This document shows, one piece after another, positions 7,460 through 16,966 of a DNA stretch of 64,000 nucleotides. The notes beneath the pieces were generated by a model. The model was not told where the DNA came from. It did no database searches and saw only the letters and a list, made by a program, of their open reading frames with translations. How positions within the stretch are numbered: position 1 is the first letter of the stretch; every line of letters begins with the position of its first letter. The translations under genes and the position numbers were made by a program. This DNA is from Solitalea agri (GTDB taxonomy: Bacteria > Bacteroidota > Bacteroidia > Sphingobacteriales > Sphingobacteriaceae), in assembly GCF_023914155.1 (NCBI RefSeq), contig NZ_JAMWYS010000009.1, positions 183,994 through 247,993 on the forward strand, given 5' to 3'.

Positions 7460-8524
7460 TCATTTTATAACTTCTACAGAAACATTCATTCCTGGTTTTA
7501 TTTCGCCAAGCTTTTCAGCGGTGTCGGCAAACTCAATGCGCACCGGAATACGCTGTGTTATTTTCACAAAGTTTCCTGTTGAATTATCGGGAGCCACCAT
7601 TGAAAACTTCGCGCCTGTTGCCGGTGACAGCTCACTTACTTTCCCCTTGAAAACTTTTCCACCCAAAGCATCCACCATAATATCTACTTGCTGACCAACC
7701 TTAAGATCCTCCATCTGCGTTTCTTTAAAATTGGCTATTACCCATTTTTTATTCTGAACAACAATTTCAGCAATCACCTGGTTCACATTTACTAATTCTC
7801 CCAGGTGAATCGTCCGTTCTCCAACTATTCCATTGGCCGGTGCCACAATAACAGTGTATGACAATTGTAATTTAGCGGCCGACAAATCAGCTTCCTTACG
7901 CTTAACCGTTGCCACTGCAGATTCAATATTTAACATGTTTTGCTCTGTAATAGATTTACTGGCTACCACATCATTTTTCATGGCCTGCAGATTGGCTTCT
8001 TCCGACTTAAGCTGAGCCGTTACCTGATCGAACTGATTGAGTGTTACTGCCGAATCGCGGTACATATTGGTAAAGCGTATATAGTTTTTTTCTGCTTTTT
8101 CGAGGTTGGCTGCATTGCCTTTTAGCCTGGCAGCCGTAGCGGCTTCTGAAGACCTTGAGGTTACTACCGCTTGCTTAATGGTGGCAAGATTTGCCTGCGC
8201 GATAGCCAAATCAGCCTCTGCCTGCGCTACTTTAATCAAGAATTCCTCGTCGTCTAGCAACACAAGGGTATCTCCAGCATGTACTGTTCCGTATTCAGTA
8301 AATTTTATCGCTTTAATATTGCCTGTTACACGAGATGTTACCGCTGCAATATCAGCATCAACCTGTGCATTGTTGGTTTTAATAGCATTACTAAAATCAA
8401 AAAACAGCGATGCCATCCACACCATTCCCGCTATTAAAAATAATAGGGCAATAATTTCAATCAACCGGTTTTTCCGAACCTCCTGCTTTTTGTTCTCAGT
8501 TTCCATGTCTTTTTCCTCGGCCAT
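7460..8524 (-). CDS. HlyD/EmrA-family membrane fusion protein
   Basis: 354 residues. A short cytoplasmic N-terminus, one membrane span at ~22-45 (IEIIALLFLIAGMVWMASLF) and a periplasmic part. The lipoyl-type halves are NNAQVDADIAAVTSRVTGN and APANGIVGERTIHLGELV, on either side of an alpha-helical coiled-coil hairpin (~85-215, rich in Ala/Glu/Lys). A beta-barrel domain follows (VDALGGKVFKGKVSELSPAT). This is the EmrA architecture, bridging the MFS pump to the TolC channel. Spacing of 5 bp on both sides indicates translational coupling within the operon. Confidence 0.9.
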   Translation of the reverse strand: MAEEKDMETENKKQEVRKNRLIEIIALLFLIAGMVWMASLFFDFSNAIKTNNAQVDADIAAVTSRVTGNIKAIKFTEYGTVHAGDTLVLLDDEEFLIKVAQAEADLAIAQANLATIKQAVVTSRSSEAATAARLKGNAANLEKAEKNYIRFTNMYRDSAVTLNQFDQVTAQLKSEEANLQAMKNDVVASKSITEQNMLNIESAVATVKRKEADLSAAKLQLSYTVIVAPANGIVGERTIHLGELVNVNQVIAEIVVQNKKWVIANFKETQMEDLKVGQQVDIMVDALGGKVFKGKVSELSPATGAKFSMVAPDNSTGNFVKITQRIPVRIEFADTAEKLGEIKPGMNVSVEVIK

Positions 8525-8529
8525 AATCT

Positions 8530-9879
8530 TTAGTTCAATTTGCCCATAGCGAATAACAATGAATAATATTGGATGATCGAATCGATGATAGCCTTGTTCA
8601 GCGACAAGTTTGAATCGTTAACCTGTAACTCTGCATCAATCAAATCAATGATCAGGGCAAAATCATTATCATACCGACTTTTCACCACCCGATAATTGAG
8701 CTCCGACATCTCCACGTTTTTCCTATAGGCTACAATATTGGTTTTGCTCTCTGCAAAATTCACATAAGCCGACTTTACCTCCTGATCGATATTATTTTTA
8801 ACCTGCGCAATATTGTAATCTTCCTTTTCAATTTGCAGTTTATCAGCCTTTACACGGTGCTTCAAATTGTAAATACTCGACAGGTCGTAGCTTAAGCCTA
8901 CCCCTACGGCCCAATAGTTTAAAATATCAGGTTGAGGCGGAAATGTACCTGGAACCGGAAAATTAGAGCTGTAAATTGCATTACCAGAAATTGCCGGCTT
9001 GTAGAAACTCCTGGTCATTTTAAGTGACGATTCCGAATAGTTCTTCTGTAATAGTGATTGTTTTATTTCATTTCGATTTGCAAAGGCCTCTTCCAGGCAC
9101 TGTTTATACTGCAAACTATCACTCGGAATTGCCAAAACTACCTCGACAGGCCGTAGCCTGGTATTTGTAGGTAAGCCCGTTTGAATACATAGAAAATTGC
9201 TCAGCAGATCAATGTCGTTCCATGTTTTAAACACATCGATTTCAAAGTTGGAAAGTTGTAATTGCGTACGGGTAAGATCACTGACCAAATTTTGACCATT
9301 TGCCACCTTCGACTCTAACTGCTTAATATTGATTTTTACATTTTTAATATTGGCCTCAATGATCTCAACTTCACGATATAATTTGTAGAGTGTATAAAAC
9401 TGCGTAATAATTGAAAGCTTCAATTGGTTCTCAGTCATCGTCAACACTTCCTTTTGAATATTACTGACAATTTCGGCCTGTTCGATTTGCGTTCTAATTT
9501 TCCCGCCCAGGTACAATGGAAATCCGGCAGCCAAGAGCCAACTGGCCTGATGATGGTAGTAGTTAATGGAGGTATCATTTGAATAAAAATCGCGATACAA
9601 AACAGGGTTCCCTATAAAGTTATAGTTGCCTCCAAAATTAACGTAAGGAGCTTTAGCAATTTTTGCTGTTTTTATATTCTCTTCGGCAATGGCATTGTCT
9701 TTATGAGCCATTTTTAATGTAAGATTATTTTGTTTCGCTAACAGGAGGATTTCGTCGAGGTTAATTTCCCGTACAGTTAACCCCGATCTGTTTTGCGCAA
9801 ATAATGGCTGTATGAGGCCAATTATTCCTAAAACAAAAAACACAAAAGCAATGCGATGGATCTTACGTTGTACCGCCAT
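8530..9879 (-). CDS. TolC-family outer-membrane efflux protein
   Basis: 449 residues with a signal peptide (AFVFFVLGIIGLIQPLFAQ). Two repeats of long amphipathic helices and barrel strands follow, as in the outer membrane efflux protein family: LDEILLLAKQNNLTLKMAHK at the start of repeat 1 and ALNYR-type helices near ~395. The C-terminal helix includes the family's recurrent NDFALIIDLIDAELQVNDS-like segment. First gene of the tolC-emrA-MFS operon; the AI-2E-type permease ends 47 bp upstream and may be co-transcribed. Confidence 0.88.
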   Translation of the reverse strand: MAVQRKIHRIAFVFFVLGIIGLIQPLFAQNRSGLTVREINLDEILLLAKQNNLTLKMAHKDNAIAEENIKTAKIAKAPYVNFGGNYNFIGNPVLYRDFYSNDTSINYYHHQASWLLAAGFPLYLGGKIRTQIEQAEIVSNIQKEVLTMTENQLKLSIITQFYTLYKLYREVEIIEANIKNVKINIKQLESKVANGQNLVSDLTRTQLQLSNFEIDVFKTWNDIDLLSNFLCIQTGLPTNTRLRPVEVVLAIPSDSLQYKQCLEEAFANRNEIKQSLLQKNYSESSLKMTRSFYKPAISGNAIYSSNFPVPGTFPPQPDILNYWAVGVGLSYDLSSIYNLKHRVKADKLQIEKEDYNIAQVKNNIDQEVKSAYVNFAESKTNIVAYRKNVEMSELNYRVVKSRYDNDFALIIDLIDAELQVNDSNLSLNKAIIDSIIQYYSLLFAMGKLN

Positions 9880-9926
9880 TTATCAAATGAACTCTAGCTG
9901 TTGGCATTGATCTTCATTTTCACTCC

Positions 9927-10997
9927 TCAATTCTCAGGAGTTTCGTGCACCCATAATCCGGCAAGCTTATACCCCAGCGACAATACAATTGCGCCGGTAA
10001 ACATGCCTATAAAGCCTGATAAAATAAAGCCGCCGATGGCCCCAAGAAAAATTACAATCATTGGAACTGGAGCGCCTTTACCCATTAACAATGGCTTGAG
10101 CACATTATCACTAAGGCCGCAAATTAATATGATGATACCCCAAATAGTTGCCGGAACAGGCTCTCTAACTGAGAATAAATAAATGATAATTGGGATTGCA
10201 ACAATGGCTCCCGGCAGCTGAACAAGAGCGAGTAAAAACACCAATAGTGCCCATACACCTGCAAATGGAACCCCGGCAAGCATAAAACAGAGCCCCATAA
10301 TAATAAATTGAATAAAGGCTACGCCCAGAATCCCCTTGGAGACATTGCGCACTGTTTGAACAACCAGTTTAGTAAACTCTTCGGCTTTGTTGCCCACAAG
10401 GCGCCGGGAAAATGCATTTGCCGATTTTTCCGATTCATCGCTATAGGCCAAAAAGATACCGGCAATAATTATTGAAAAGCTGAACATTAAGATATTGGAA
10501 AATACCCCTTTTACAGCTCCAACTAATTTCTGTCCCCACTCTACAATTTCTTTCTGATGGAGCACCATGGCTGAATCTAAGTTTTTAGATGCAAGGCTCC
10601 ATTCTTTATAAAGTCGTTCCCCGACAAGAGGCCAGTCGGCCACCTTTGGGTTTGGCGGCGGCACCACGAACTTATTCTCATTTAAGCTGGTTTTTAGCTC
10701 TCCTGCTTCATCTATAATTGATGACACTAATATTATGGTGGGAACCAACAAAATAGCCAGGAGTAAAATCGTTATTAAAGTACTTGCGATGGATTTTTTT
10801 CCATTCACCATTTTAAGCAAACCGTTATACATTGGAAAAATGGTAATTGCCAATATTACTCCCCATAAAACTGGACTGACAAAGGGTAGAATGATCATCC
10901 CACACCAAGCGAGGAGTAGCACTATTAATAATAGTTTTATCGAAATGTCAATGGTTCTTCGTTCCGATGACGCATTGTTTTCTTGCCCGTTATTCAT
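9927..10997 (-). CDS. AI-2E family transporter (UPF0118 permease)
   Basis: 356 residues with about 8 hydrophobic spans. Features of the family are an early pair of spans (residues ~20-60), a periplasmic region at ~85-165, and a span-rich C-terminal half with VAFIQFIIMGLCFMLAGVPF and a conserved loop SDNVLKPLLMGKGAPVP. Members exist as oligomers and include the AI-2 exporter TqsA and Na+/H+ antiporters, so substrate cannot be assigned. It lies between the K+ channel (67 bp upstream) and tolC (47 bp downstream), all on the same strand. Confidence 0.88.
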   Translation of the reverse strand: MNNGQENNASSERRTIDISIKLLLIVLLLAWCGMIILPFVSPVLWGVILAITIFPMYNGLLKMVNGKKSIASTLITILLLAILLVPTIILVSSIIDEAGELKTSLNENKFVVPPPNPKVADWPLVGERLYKEWSLASKNLDSAMVLHQKEIVEWGQKLVGAVKGVFSNILMFSFSIIIAGIFLAYSDESEKSANAFSRRLVGNKAEEFTKLVVQTVRNVSKGILGVAFIQFIIMGLCFMLAGVPFAGVWALLVFLLALVQLPGAIVAIPIIIYLFSVREPVPATIWGIIILICGLSDNVLKPLLMGKGAPVPMIVIFLGAIGGFILSGFIGMFTGAIVLSLGYKLAGLWVHETPEN

Positions 10998-11064
10998 AGT
11001 ATATTGATTTGTTTAAATTTTTAGAACCTGTAACTATTAAGCTTTCTAAGGGTTACAAACCGTA

Positions 11065-11508
11065 TTATTTCTTTTGCTTATTAACTATTACCAGCATACG
11101 TTCAACTACCGCGTAAAACATGGCTGTTGACCAGCCAAACAACAAAATGCCATTCATGGCTTCAAACCCGCTCATCACACGCCATATAGGAGGAAGAGTG
11201 ATATCTCCGTAACCCAATGTGGTATAGGTAACGGTGGAAAAGTAAATGGCTTCCTCCCAAGTACTTATTTTATCGAGCTCAGGGATAAACAGATAGGCCA
11301 ATGCCCACAATCCGATTTCTAAATAATGTAATAACATCAGCGTAATTGCTGTGTACGATAGTACCTGCATTGTTTTATTGAACCCTAAAAACTCACCGTT
11401 TCCACCATGCCTGCGTATAATGAGGTTTAGTAAATAAAAAGTGCCTAATCCATGAATTACGATAGTTAAAGCTATAATCCCCAGGCTAATAATAACTTGT
11501 ACAAACAT
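11065..11508 (-). CDS. Two-pore-helix potassium channel family protein
   Basis: 147 residues. The selectivity filter TLGYGD is at 97-102, preceded by a pore helix (AIYFSTVTYT), with one membrane span after it (~115-137) and two before it (~4-28 and ~48-75). The size fits a small Ion_trans_2 (KcsA-like core) channel without a RCK or cyclic-nucleotide domain. It would form a tetramer in the inner membrane. Upstream, 11509-11898 is gene-free apart from the inverted repeat and terminator listed separately. Confidence 0.85.
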   Translation of the reverse strand: MFVQVIISLGIIALTIVIHGLGTFYLLNLIIRRHGGNGEFLGFNKTMQVLSYTAITLMLLHYLEIGLWALAYLFIPELDKISTWEEAIYFSTVTYTTLGYGDITLPPIWRVMSGFEAMNGILLFGWSTAMFYAVVERMLVIVNKQKK

Positions 11509-11632
11509 TGGCTAGCAGGTTTTACCATTCTGTTTTACAATCACTTGAATTAGGATTGAAGTGCTGTTTAATTAATTTAAAAAAGGGCTGACTTGCTTAA
11601 TAAGAAGAATGGAATGAGCTTTATACGAAATA

Positions 11633-11662
11633 TTGTTTTACAGTTAAAAATCTGTAAAACAA
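11633..11662. repeat. Perfect 11-bp inverted repeat
   Basis: TTGTTTTACAG / CTGTAAAACAA around an 8-nt AT loop. It lies about 125 bp upstream of the K+-channel start codon, in the otherwise empty 390-bp gap. It could be an operator or a weak hairpin; there is no adjacent U-run for a convincing terminator. Confidence 0.5.
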
Positions 11663-11781
11663 CTACTTTAATATACTAAAAAAAATAACTTGTTTTTTTC
11701 AGAAGATGGCAAGTTTGACTTTCTGTTAAATAACAAATGAGGTCGTTTATATGCCGAAAAGAATAAGGAAGGGATTGTTAA

Positions 11782-11815
11782 GAAAAAAAGGCCCTTCCGA
11801 AATCCGGAAAGGCCC
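11782..11815 (-). terminator. Terminator closing the TlpA/S46 gene block
   Basis: On the minus strand GGGCCTTTCCGG and CGGAAGGGCC form a long GC-rich hairpin followed by T7. It sits 84 bp downstream of the last tlpA stop and ends the locus that runs down from the sigma-factor gene. Confidence 0.85.
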
Positions 11816-11898
11816 ATGAAGAAAAGTATAATGTATGATTAGAAGTGTTTCTTTAACTATCGATGTGCTTTAAGGGCGCTCCTATTATAAACATTCAG

Positions 11899-13263
11899 TT
11901 ATAATGGTTTACTCAGCCATTCATTTAGTACTTCTTTCAGTTTCGGATCACTTGGACGAGGCGCATCTACATTAATGATGTTACCATTTCTATCGAACAG
12001 CATAAATCTTGGAATTCCATTAATGTTATACGATTTGGCAATTGTTGACTGATGCCATCCTCCTGCAAATACCTGAACTCCTTCCAATTGATTATTGATT
12101 AGAAAACTCTTCCATTTCTCTTTGTCTTTCACTTCATCAACTGAAACACCCAGAAAAACTACATCCTTACCTTGAAACTCTTCTTCCAGTTTTTTCAAGT
12201 AAGGAATTTCTTTATTACACGGGCCACACCAGGTTGCCCAAACATCTACCAATACAATTTTACCTTTGAAATCTGAAAGAGAAACTTCTTTACCTGAGGC
12301 ATCCCAACAAGTAAAATTGACAGCTGCTGTTCCTGGCTTAAACTTTTGCAATCCTGCTTCAATTTTCTTTACCCGTTCTTTTTGATCAATTGTAAGAAAG
12401 TACTTGTTATAGGCATCGTTTAGCTCCTGATAATTAGTATATGATTTTACAGCAGCCATTTTACTTAATACAAACTCTCCTTTCAAAACATCACTTGAAA
12501 TTCCAGGTAACTGCTTTTCCCAAGCACTATTGTAATAGTCTTGAGTCTTAAATGCTACCAGACTTCTTAGCAATGTAGTTCCGTAAGGAAATTTCAACAG
12601 CTCTTCAGTTTGTAAATACTGCTCTGCGTTAAAGCTCTTTACATACTCGGTATAGTCGTTAGGATTAGGTTTTGACGCTCGCGGAGAAATGATGAAAGCC
12701 ATTGTAAAATAAGCCAGGTCATGATCAATTGTGCTTTTCATTAACTGATCAAACTCCGCATTACCTGTTTCTTTACCAGTCATCCAATTTCTTGATGTTG
12801 AAACCAGATTTTGTAATTCGGGGAAAAAGCCTTGCATATTTCTTTTTCCACGGTTAAAATACACCGATCTACACTCAACCTTGTAGGCTAACTTATACCA
12901 TTGGTACAATACCTGATTTTCTTTGGTATTTTCACCATTGAGAACATAGGTAGAATCATTCAACTCCAGATTGATCTTATCATTCCCTTTTGCATAAATC
13001 TTGTATTTATCCAAAATTTCATATTTATCACCAAAGCCAATCGCGTAATATCCCTTGTATTCTGGTTGAAACTTTAAAGTAAATGACCCATTGGCATTAG
13101 GGGTAGTATTGGCAATTTCTTCAATACGGCCCATAACCACTTTAAACAGCCTAACGTTATTAGGTTTTACGGTTTTTGAAACACCATTTATTTCTGTGAA
13201 TTGCGCATTCGCAGAAAAAACCGCACTCAAAAGAAGGGCAAAAAATGCACAGTATTTTTTCAT
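11899..13263 (-). CDS. TlpA-like thioredoxin-fold protein (secreted, active CxxC)
   Basis: 454 residues. Signal peptide (MKKYCAFFALLLSAVFSANA). An N-terminal domain of ~280 residues resembles the DUF4369-type region of Bacteroidota TlpA proteins: a beta-rich start, then helices. The C-terminal thioredoxin/AhpC-TSA-like domain has WATWCGPC (Cys346 and Cys349) and a cis-Pro in NGIPRFM. Such proteins act as periplasmic thiol-disulfide reductases. The gene is 4 bp downstream of another tlpA, so the two are co-expressed. It shares the PRPSDPKLK-type tail with its paralogues. It is the last gene of the block. The substrate is unknown; from the neighbours I infer disulfide-containing proteins or peptides. 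Confidence 0.85.
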   Translation of the reverse strand: MKKYCAFFALLLSAVFSANAQFTEINGVSKTVKPNNVRLFKVVMGRIEEIANTTPNANGSFTLKFQPEYKGYYAIGFGDKYEILDKYKIYAKGNDKINLELNDSTYVLNGENTKENQVLYQWYKLAYKVECRSVYFNRGKRNMQGFFPELQNLVSTSRNWMTGKETGNAEFDQLMKSTIDHDLAYFTMAFIISPRASKPNPNDYTEYVKSFNAEQYLQTEELLKFPYGTTLLRSLVAFKTQDYYNSAWEKQLPGISSDVLKGEFVLSKMAAVKSYTNYQELNDAYNKYFLTIDQKERVKKIEAGLQKFKPGTAAVNFTCWDASGKEVSLSDFKGKIVLVDVWATWCGPCNKEIPYLKKLEEEFQGKDVVFLGVSVDEVKDKEKWKSFLINNQLEGVQVFAGGWHQSTIAKSYNINGIPRFMLFDRNGNIINVDAPRPSDPKLKEVLNEWLSKPL

Positions 13264-13267
13264 TGGT

Positions 13268-14611
13268 TTATTGATTTAATAATTCAGTGAGGTAAACTTT
13301 TAATAAAGGGTTCGAGGGGCGTTTGCAACAGTTATTGTTAATCATTTTGCCTTCTTTATCCAAAACCACAAAACGCGGTATTCCTGATCTACCTATTTTT
13401 TCAAAGAATGGATCTTTTTTGCCCATGATCAACTGACGCTCATCGGTTTGATTTCGCTTTTCCAAAAACTTTTTCCAAACCTCGGTGGTATAGTCACAAG
13501 AAATTGAAAGGAACACAACATCTTTCCCCTTCAACTCATGCTCCATTTTCTTTAAGAAAGGCATTTCGGCAATGCAAGGCCGACAACCCGTATTCCAAAT
13601 ATCAATAAAGATGATTTTGCCTTTGTAATCGCTGAGCGAAACCTGCTTACCATTTAAATCATGGAAAGTGTACGCACTCATATCGGTACCCTCCGGAGCT
13701 GATTTGTAATTATTCAGGTTCATGGAAAGCTTGCCTTTTATTGCATTTAATCGGACAATATTTTTGGGGTCCTTGATCAAAGGCAATGCTTCTTTCATCT
13801 CTTTATTGAGTGTGAGGTCGCCATTCGAAGCAGAATAATTGATTAGTTCCAGAATAAACTCTTCTCTTAATTTTGGATGCTCAATGGCATTTCCAAAATC
13901 GGCAATCCAGGTGTTAATGCTTCTCACTTTCAAGTTGCCAGATCTTATTTTGGCAAACATCAGCTCGGTGACTATTTCATTCCAATTAGGATAAACCATA
14001 ATTTCCGGCACCAGGTGAATATCTAAATCGCTAAAATTCACCTCCATCATATCTGGGGTACCACCATGCGCTTTGTATTCGATTACCGGACCAAAAACCT
14101 TGTCCAGGTATTCCCCTTGTTCATTACCCAACAAAAGCGCCTTATTACGGATTACCTCTTCATTTTTAGAAGTATTGATTGCATTAACACGATAATTATA
14201 GATTTGTGAAAGTGTTGCACTTGCATCCTGATATGGGAAGTTTTTATCGATATCGTAAAGAAACTGATTTAATTTACTTCCCTTGCCACTCATTTCCATT
14301 TCACCATTCACTACGTTTATAGTAATTTGATCACCCGGATTGAGGTACAAATCAAGATTACTTGAATTACTGCTTAACACATAAAAACCGGCTTCTTTCA
14401 AATTCAAGTTCAACTGAAATTGCCCAGCGTTTAATGAATCTACAATGTTGCTTCGCATGGCTTTGCGATTGCATAGCTGAACATATTTAACATCCGAGCC
14501 TTTAACCGAGCCTTTTACAATGGTTTTCACACCCTCTACTGCAAAGGCAGGGATCGCAAACATCCATGTGCAAACAATGAAAACCACTGCCTGCTTAAGA
14601 ATTCTTTTCAT
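13268..14611 (-). CDS. TlpA-like thioredoxin-fold protein (secreted, variant WNTGCRPC site)
   Basis: 447 residues from ATG 14611; a GTG two codons upstream is less likely. Signal peptide to ~residue 26, beta-rich N-terminal domain, long helical middle, and a thioredoxin domain with the active site IWNTGCRPC. The two Cys are 345 and 348 when counted from the upstream GTG. The usual Trp before the first Cys is replaced by Gly and x-P is R-P. This should change the redox potential but keeps both cysteines. cis-Pro is in SGIPRFV. It lies between the S46 peptidase (64 bp upstream) and another tlpA (4 bp downstream). Confidence 0.82.
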   Translation of the reverse strand: MKRILKQAVVFIVCTWMFAIPAFAVEGVKTIVKGSVKGSDVKYVQLCNRKAMRSNIVDSLNAGQFQLNLNLKEAGFYVLSSNSSNLDLYLNPGDQITINVVNGEMEMSGKGSKLNQFLYDIDKNFPYQDASATLSQIYNYRVNAINTSKNEEVIRNKALLLGNEQGEYLDKVFGPVIEYKAHGGTPDMMEVNFSDLDIHLVPEIMVYPNWNEIVTELMFAKIRSGNLKVRSINTWIADFGNAIEHPKLREEFILELINYSASNGDLTLNKEMKEALPLIKDPKNIVRLNAIKGKLSMNLNNYKSAPEGTDMSAYTFHDLNGKQVSLSDYKGKIIFIDIWNTGCRPCIAEMPFLKKMEHELKGKDVVFLSISCDYTTEVWKKFLEKRNQTDERQLIMGKKDPFFEKIGRSGIPRFVVLDKEGKMINNNCCKRPSNPLLKVYLTELLNQ

Positions 14612-14675
14612 ATGCACTTGAGTTAAAAAATGACGGCAGACTAGCTGCCATCATCGTATTTACTGGCCTTATTAT

Positions 14676-16820
14676 TTAATTTACATTCACAGATTGGTTA
14701 GCCTGATTAAGCTCTTCAATGATTCTATTTGAACCAGAAAACTTCTCAGTAATAAAGAGTAAATAGCGAATATCAGCACAGATTACTTTGTGAAGGTCTT
14801 TTTCGAAATTGAACTCTCTGGTCATTGACTCCCAGTTACAGTCGAAGACTAAGCCTATTAATTTACCATCAGCATTCATCATCGGACTTCCAGAATTTCC
14901 GCCAGTTACATCCCCGTTGGTCACAAAGCAAGTCGGCATATCACCATTTATTCCATATTTCCCAAAATCTTTAGTCTGCCATATAGTTTTCAATTTTGGA
15001 TTGAGCTGATAATCCTTATTAAGTGTGTCAGCTGCCTTTGCAATTAAACCACTGAAAAAGGTTTGGTATGGAATTGTTTTATCCTCTAACTGAAGATCAG
15101 AGATTGTTCCGTAAGAAAGACGGACGGTTTTATCAGCATCGGGATAATATCGACCACCTTTATACTCGGCAAGACTTCGGCAATAGGAGTCAGTCAATCG
15201 ATAAATCATCTTTGCATTTGACTCTGCAACGTGGAACACTTCGTAATCCTTTTTCTTAATTGATTCCATTAAAAGAATCAATGGGTCGTTTTCAAGAGAA
15301 ACAGAAGGTTTTTTTAACCAATTTTGCAGCTTTGTTGAATCGGCAAAAACTGATAATTTGAACGCCTCATCAACATACCTGTCAATTTGCCCGCCGGTTT
15401 GAAAATTACTGGAAGCAAATAGGTCTGGTTGAAGATCTGCCGGCAAGCTATCTTTAATGAGCTTAAGCATTGCTTTGGTGATCCGTTTATCAACGTCAAT
15501 ATTTAATTTACTGTAGTAGAAACGAACTGTGCTTGAAAGGTCTTTAAGGCGCGCAGGATTCTTTTTAACATCCACCGGATAGCTATAGAAAGATCTCCCA
15601 AATGCCGAAAAGAATTGTGTTAAATCACAAGCCTGGCCAAAACATTCGTTGTAATAGGTTTCGGCCCTTTTAAATTTCGCATTAGCTTCAATTGCCGCTT
15701 TCTGATCTTGCAGGGTAGTTGAGTAAAACGATTTCTTTTTCTCATCCTGCATAGCCCAATTCATCCACTCTTTCTCATAAGCTTCCTTTTTAGCAATGAT
15801 ATTGAGTTTATTCACCCAATAATTCATACCTACAGCATTTTTATAGTAGTTGGCAGAGGTAGAATATTTTTCAGCGTACAACTGTTTAATAAACCCATTT
15901 TTAGCCATTTCATCTTCTAAAATCGCTTGTCTGAGTTTACGCACTGCAATCATGGGCGGATTCAACACCTGAGTTTTCTGCCAGATTTGAGATGAGCTTG
16001 CATCACGGTCAGACATACCCGGGTAGCCCATCGACATGGCGAAGTCACCCTTTTTATAACCTTCAGTAGAAATATGCAAGTAGTTCTTCACCGCCAATGG
16101 AACATTGGTTTTTGAATAAGCAGCAGGAGCTCCATTCTTATCAGCATATACCCTGAAATAAGCAAAATCAGCACTATGACGAGGCCACATCCAGTTATCA
16201 GTTTCTCCCCCAAATTTTGTTACATTTTTTGGAGCCACACCTACCAAACGCACATCTGTGTACTGCAATTGCAGAAACAAAACGAACAGCGAGTTATTTT
16301 TATAAGACTTAATTGCAATCTTATACTTGGGATATTTCTGCTGATACTTTTGAGTTACAGCAGCCATTGCATTCTTGATATTACCTTCACCGGCACCTTT
16401 AATTTCTTCCGTGATATCAAGTATTTTTTTGTTGATGGTAATGACTAAATCGTTAACCCGAAGTTCCTGCTCAGCAGTATTAGCCCAAAACCCATTTTTA
16501 AAAATATCGTTAGTTGGTGAAACGTACTGTTGAATAGCACTGTAAGAGCAGTGGTAATTAGTAAGCACTAACCCTGAATTGGAAATCAGAGAGCCAGTAC
16601 AGCCCGATCCGAATGCCACTACAGCTTCGCTCAAGGCGTCTTCATTTTCCCCCGTAAGTTTTTCAATTGGAACTCTAAGTCCCATTGCCTTTAGCTCATC
16701 TGCATTATAACGCTTTAGCTGAGCCAGCAACCACATACCATCGTCGGCACGCAGTTGAGAAGAAAAGGACAACAGCAGAACTAGCAATATTGACCATTTT
16801 GAAATGGTTTTCTTGTACAT
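14676..16820 (-). CDS. S46 family dipeptidyl-peptidase (DPP7/DPP11 type)
   Basis: 714 residues, the usual S46 length. Signal peptide ends near ADDGMW, the conserved mature start. The chymotrypsin-type triad is His90 (TNYHCSY), an Asp in FRVYADKNG (probably Asp227) and Ser643 (TGGNSGSP). Conserved DNWMWPRH is at 208-215. S46 enzymes remove dipeptides from the N-terminus of peptides in the periplasm. The S1-specificity residue at Ser+18 is Gly in DPP7 (FDGNWE, hydrophobic P1) and Arg in DPP11 (acidic P1). Here it is Cys661 in FDCNWES, so it is DPP7-like with an unusual pocket. It is flanked by tlpA genes, consistent with peptide breakdown linked to disulfide reduction. Confidence 0.9.
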   Translation of the reverse strand: MYKKTISKWSILLVLLLSFSSQLRADDGMWLLAQLKRYNADELKAMGLRVPIEKLTGENEDALSEAVVAFGSGCTGSLISNSGLVLTNYHCSYSAIQQYVSPTNDIFKNGFWANTAEQELRVNDLVITINKKILDITEEIKGAGEGNIKNAMAAVTQKYQQKYPKYKIAIKSYKNNSLFVLFLQLQYTDVRLVGVAPKNVTKFGGETDNWMWPRHSADFAYFRVYADKNGAPAAYSKTNVPLAVKNYLHISTEGYKKGDFAMSMGYPGMSDRDASSSQIWQKTQVLNPPMIAVRKLRQAILEDEMAKNGFIKQLYAEKYSTSANYYKNAVGMNYWVNKLNIIAKKEAYEKEWMNWAMQDEKKKSFYSTTLQDQKAAIEANAKFKRAETYYNECFGQACDLTQFFSAFGRSFYSYPVDVKKNPARLKDLSSTVRFYYSKLNIDVDKRITKAMLKLIKDSLPADLQPDLFASSNFQTGGQIDRYVDEAFKLSVFADSTKLQNWLKKPSVSLENDPLILLMESIKKKDYEVFHVAESNAKMIYRLTDSYCRSLAEYKGGRYYPDADKTVRLSYGTISDLQLEDKTIPYQTFFSGLIAKAADTLNKDYQLNPKLKTIWQTKDFGKYGINGDMPTCFVTNGDVTGGNSGSPMMNADGKLIGLVFDCNWESMTREFNFEKDLHKVICADIRYLLFITEKFSGSNRIIEELNQANQSVNVN

Positions 16821-16966
16821 TTCAGTTTTATTCTATTGATTGGTTTTTTAACGAAGAGGACCTAACCCTCAAGGACAATTAACGGATGTAAAACCCTTGT
16901 CAGAGTGAAGCCAAATGACTCCACTCATGACAATAGATTGTTTTTGGCTGTTATTAAGAAGATTGT

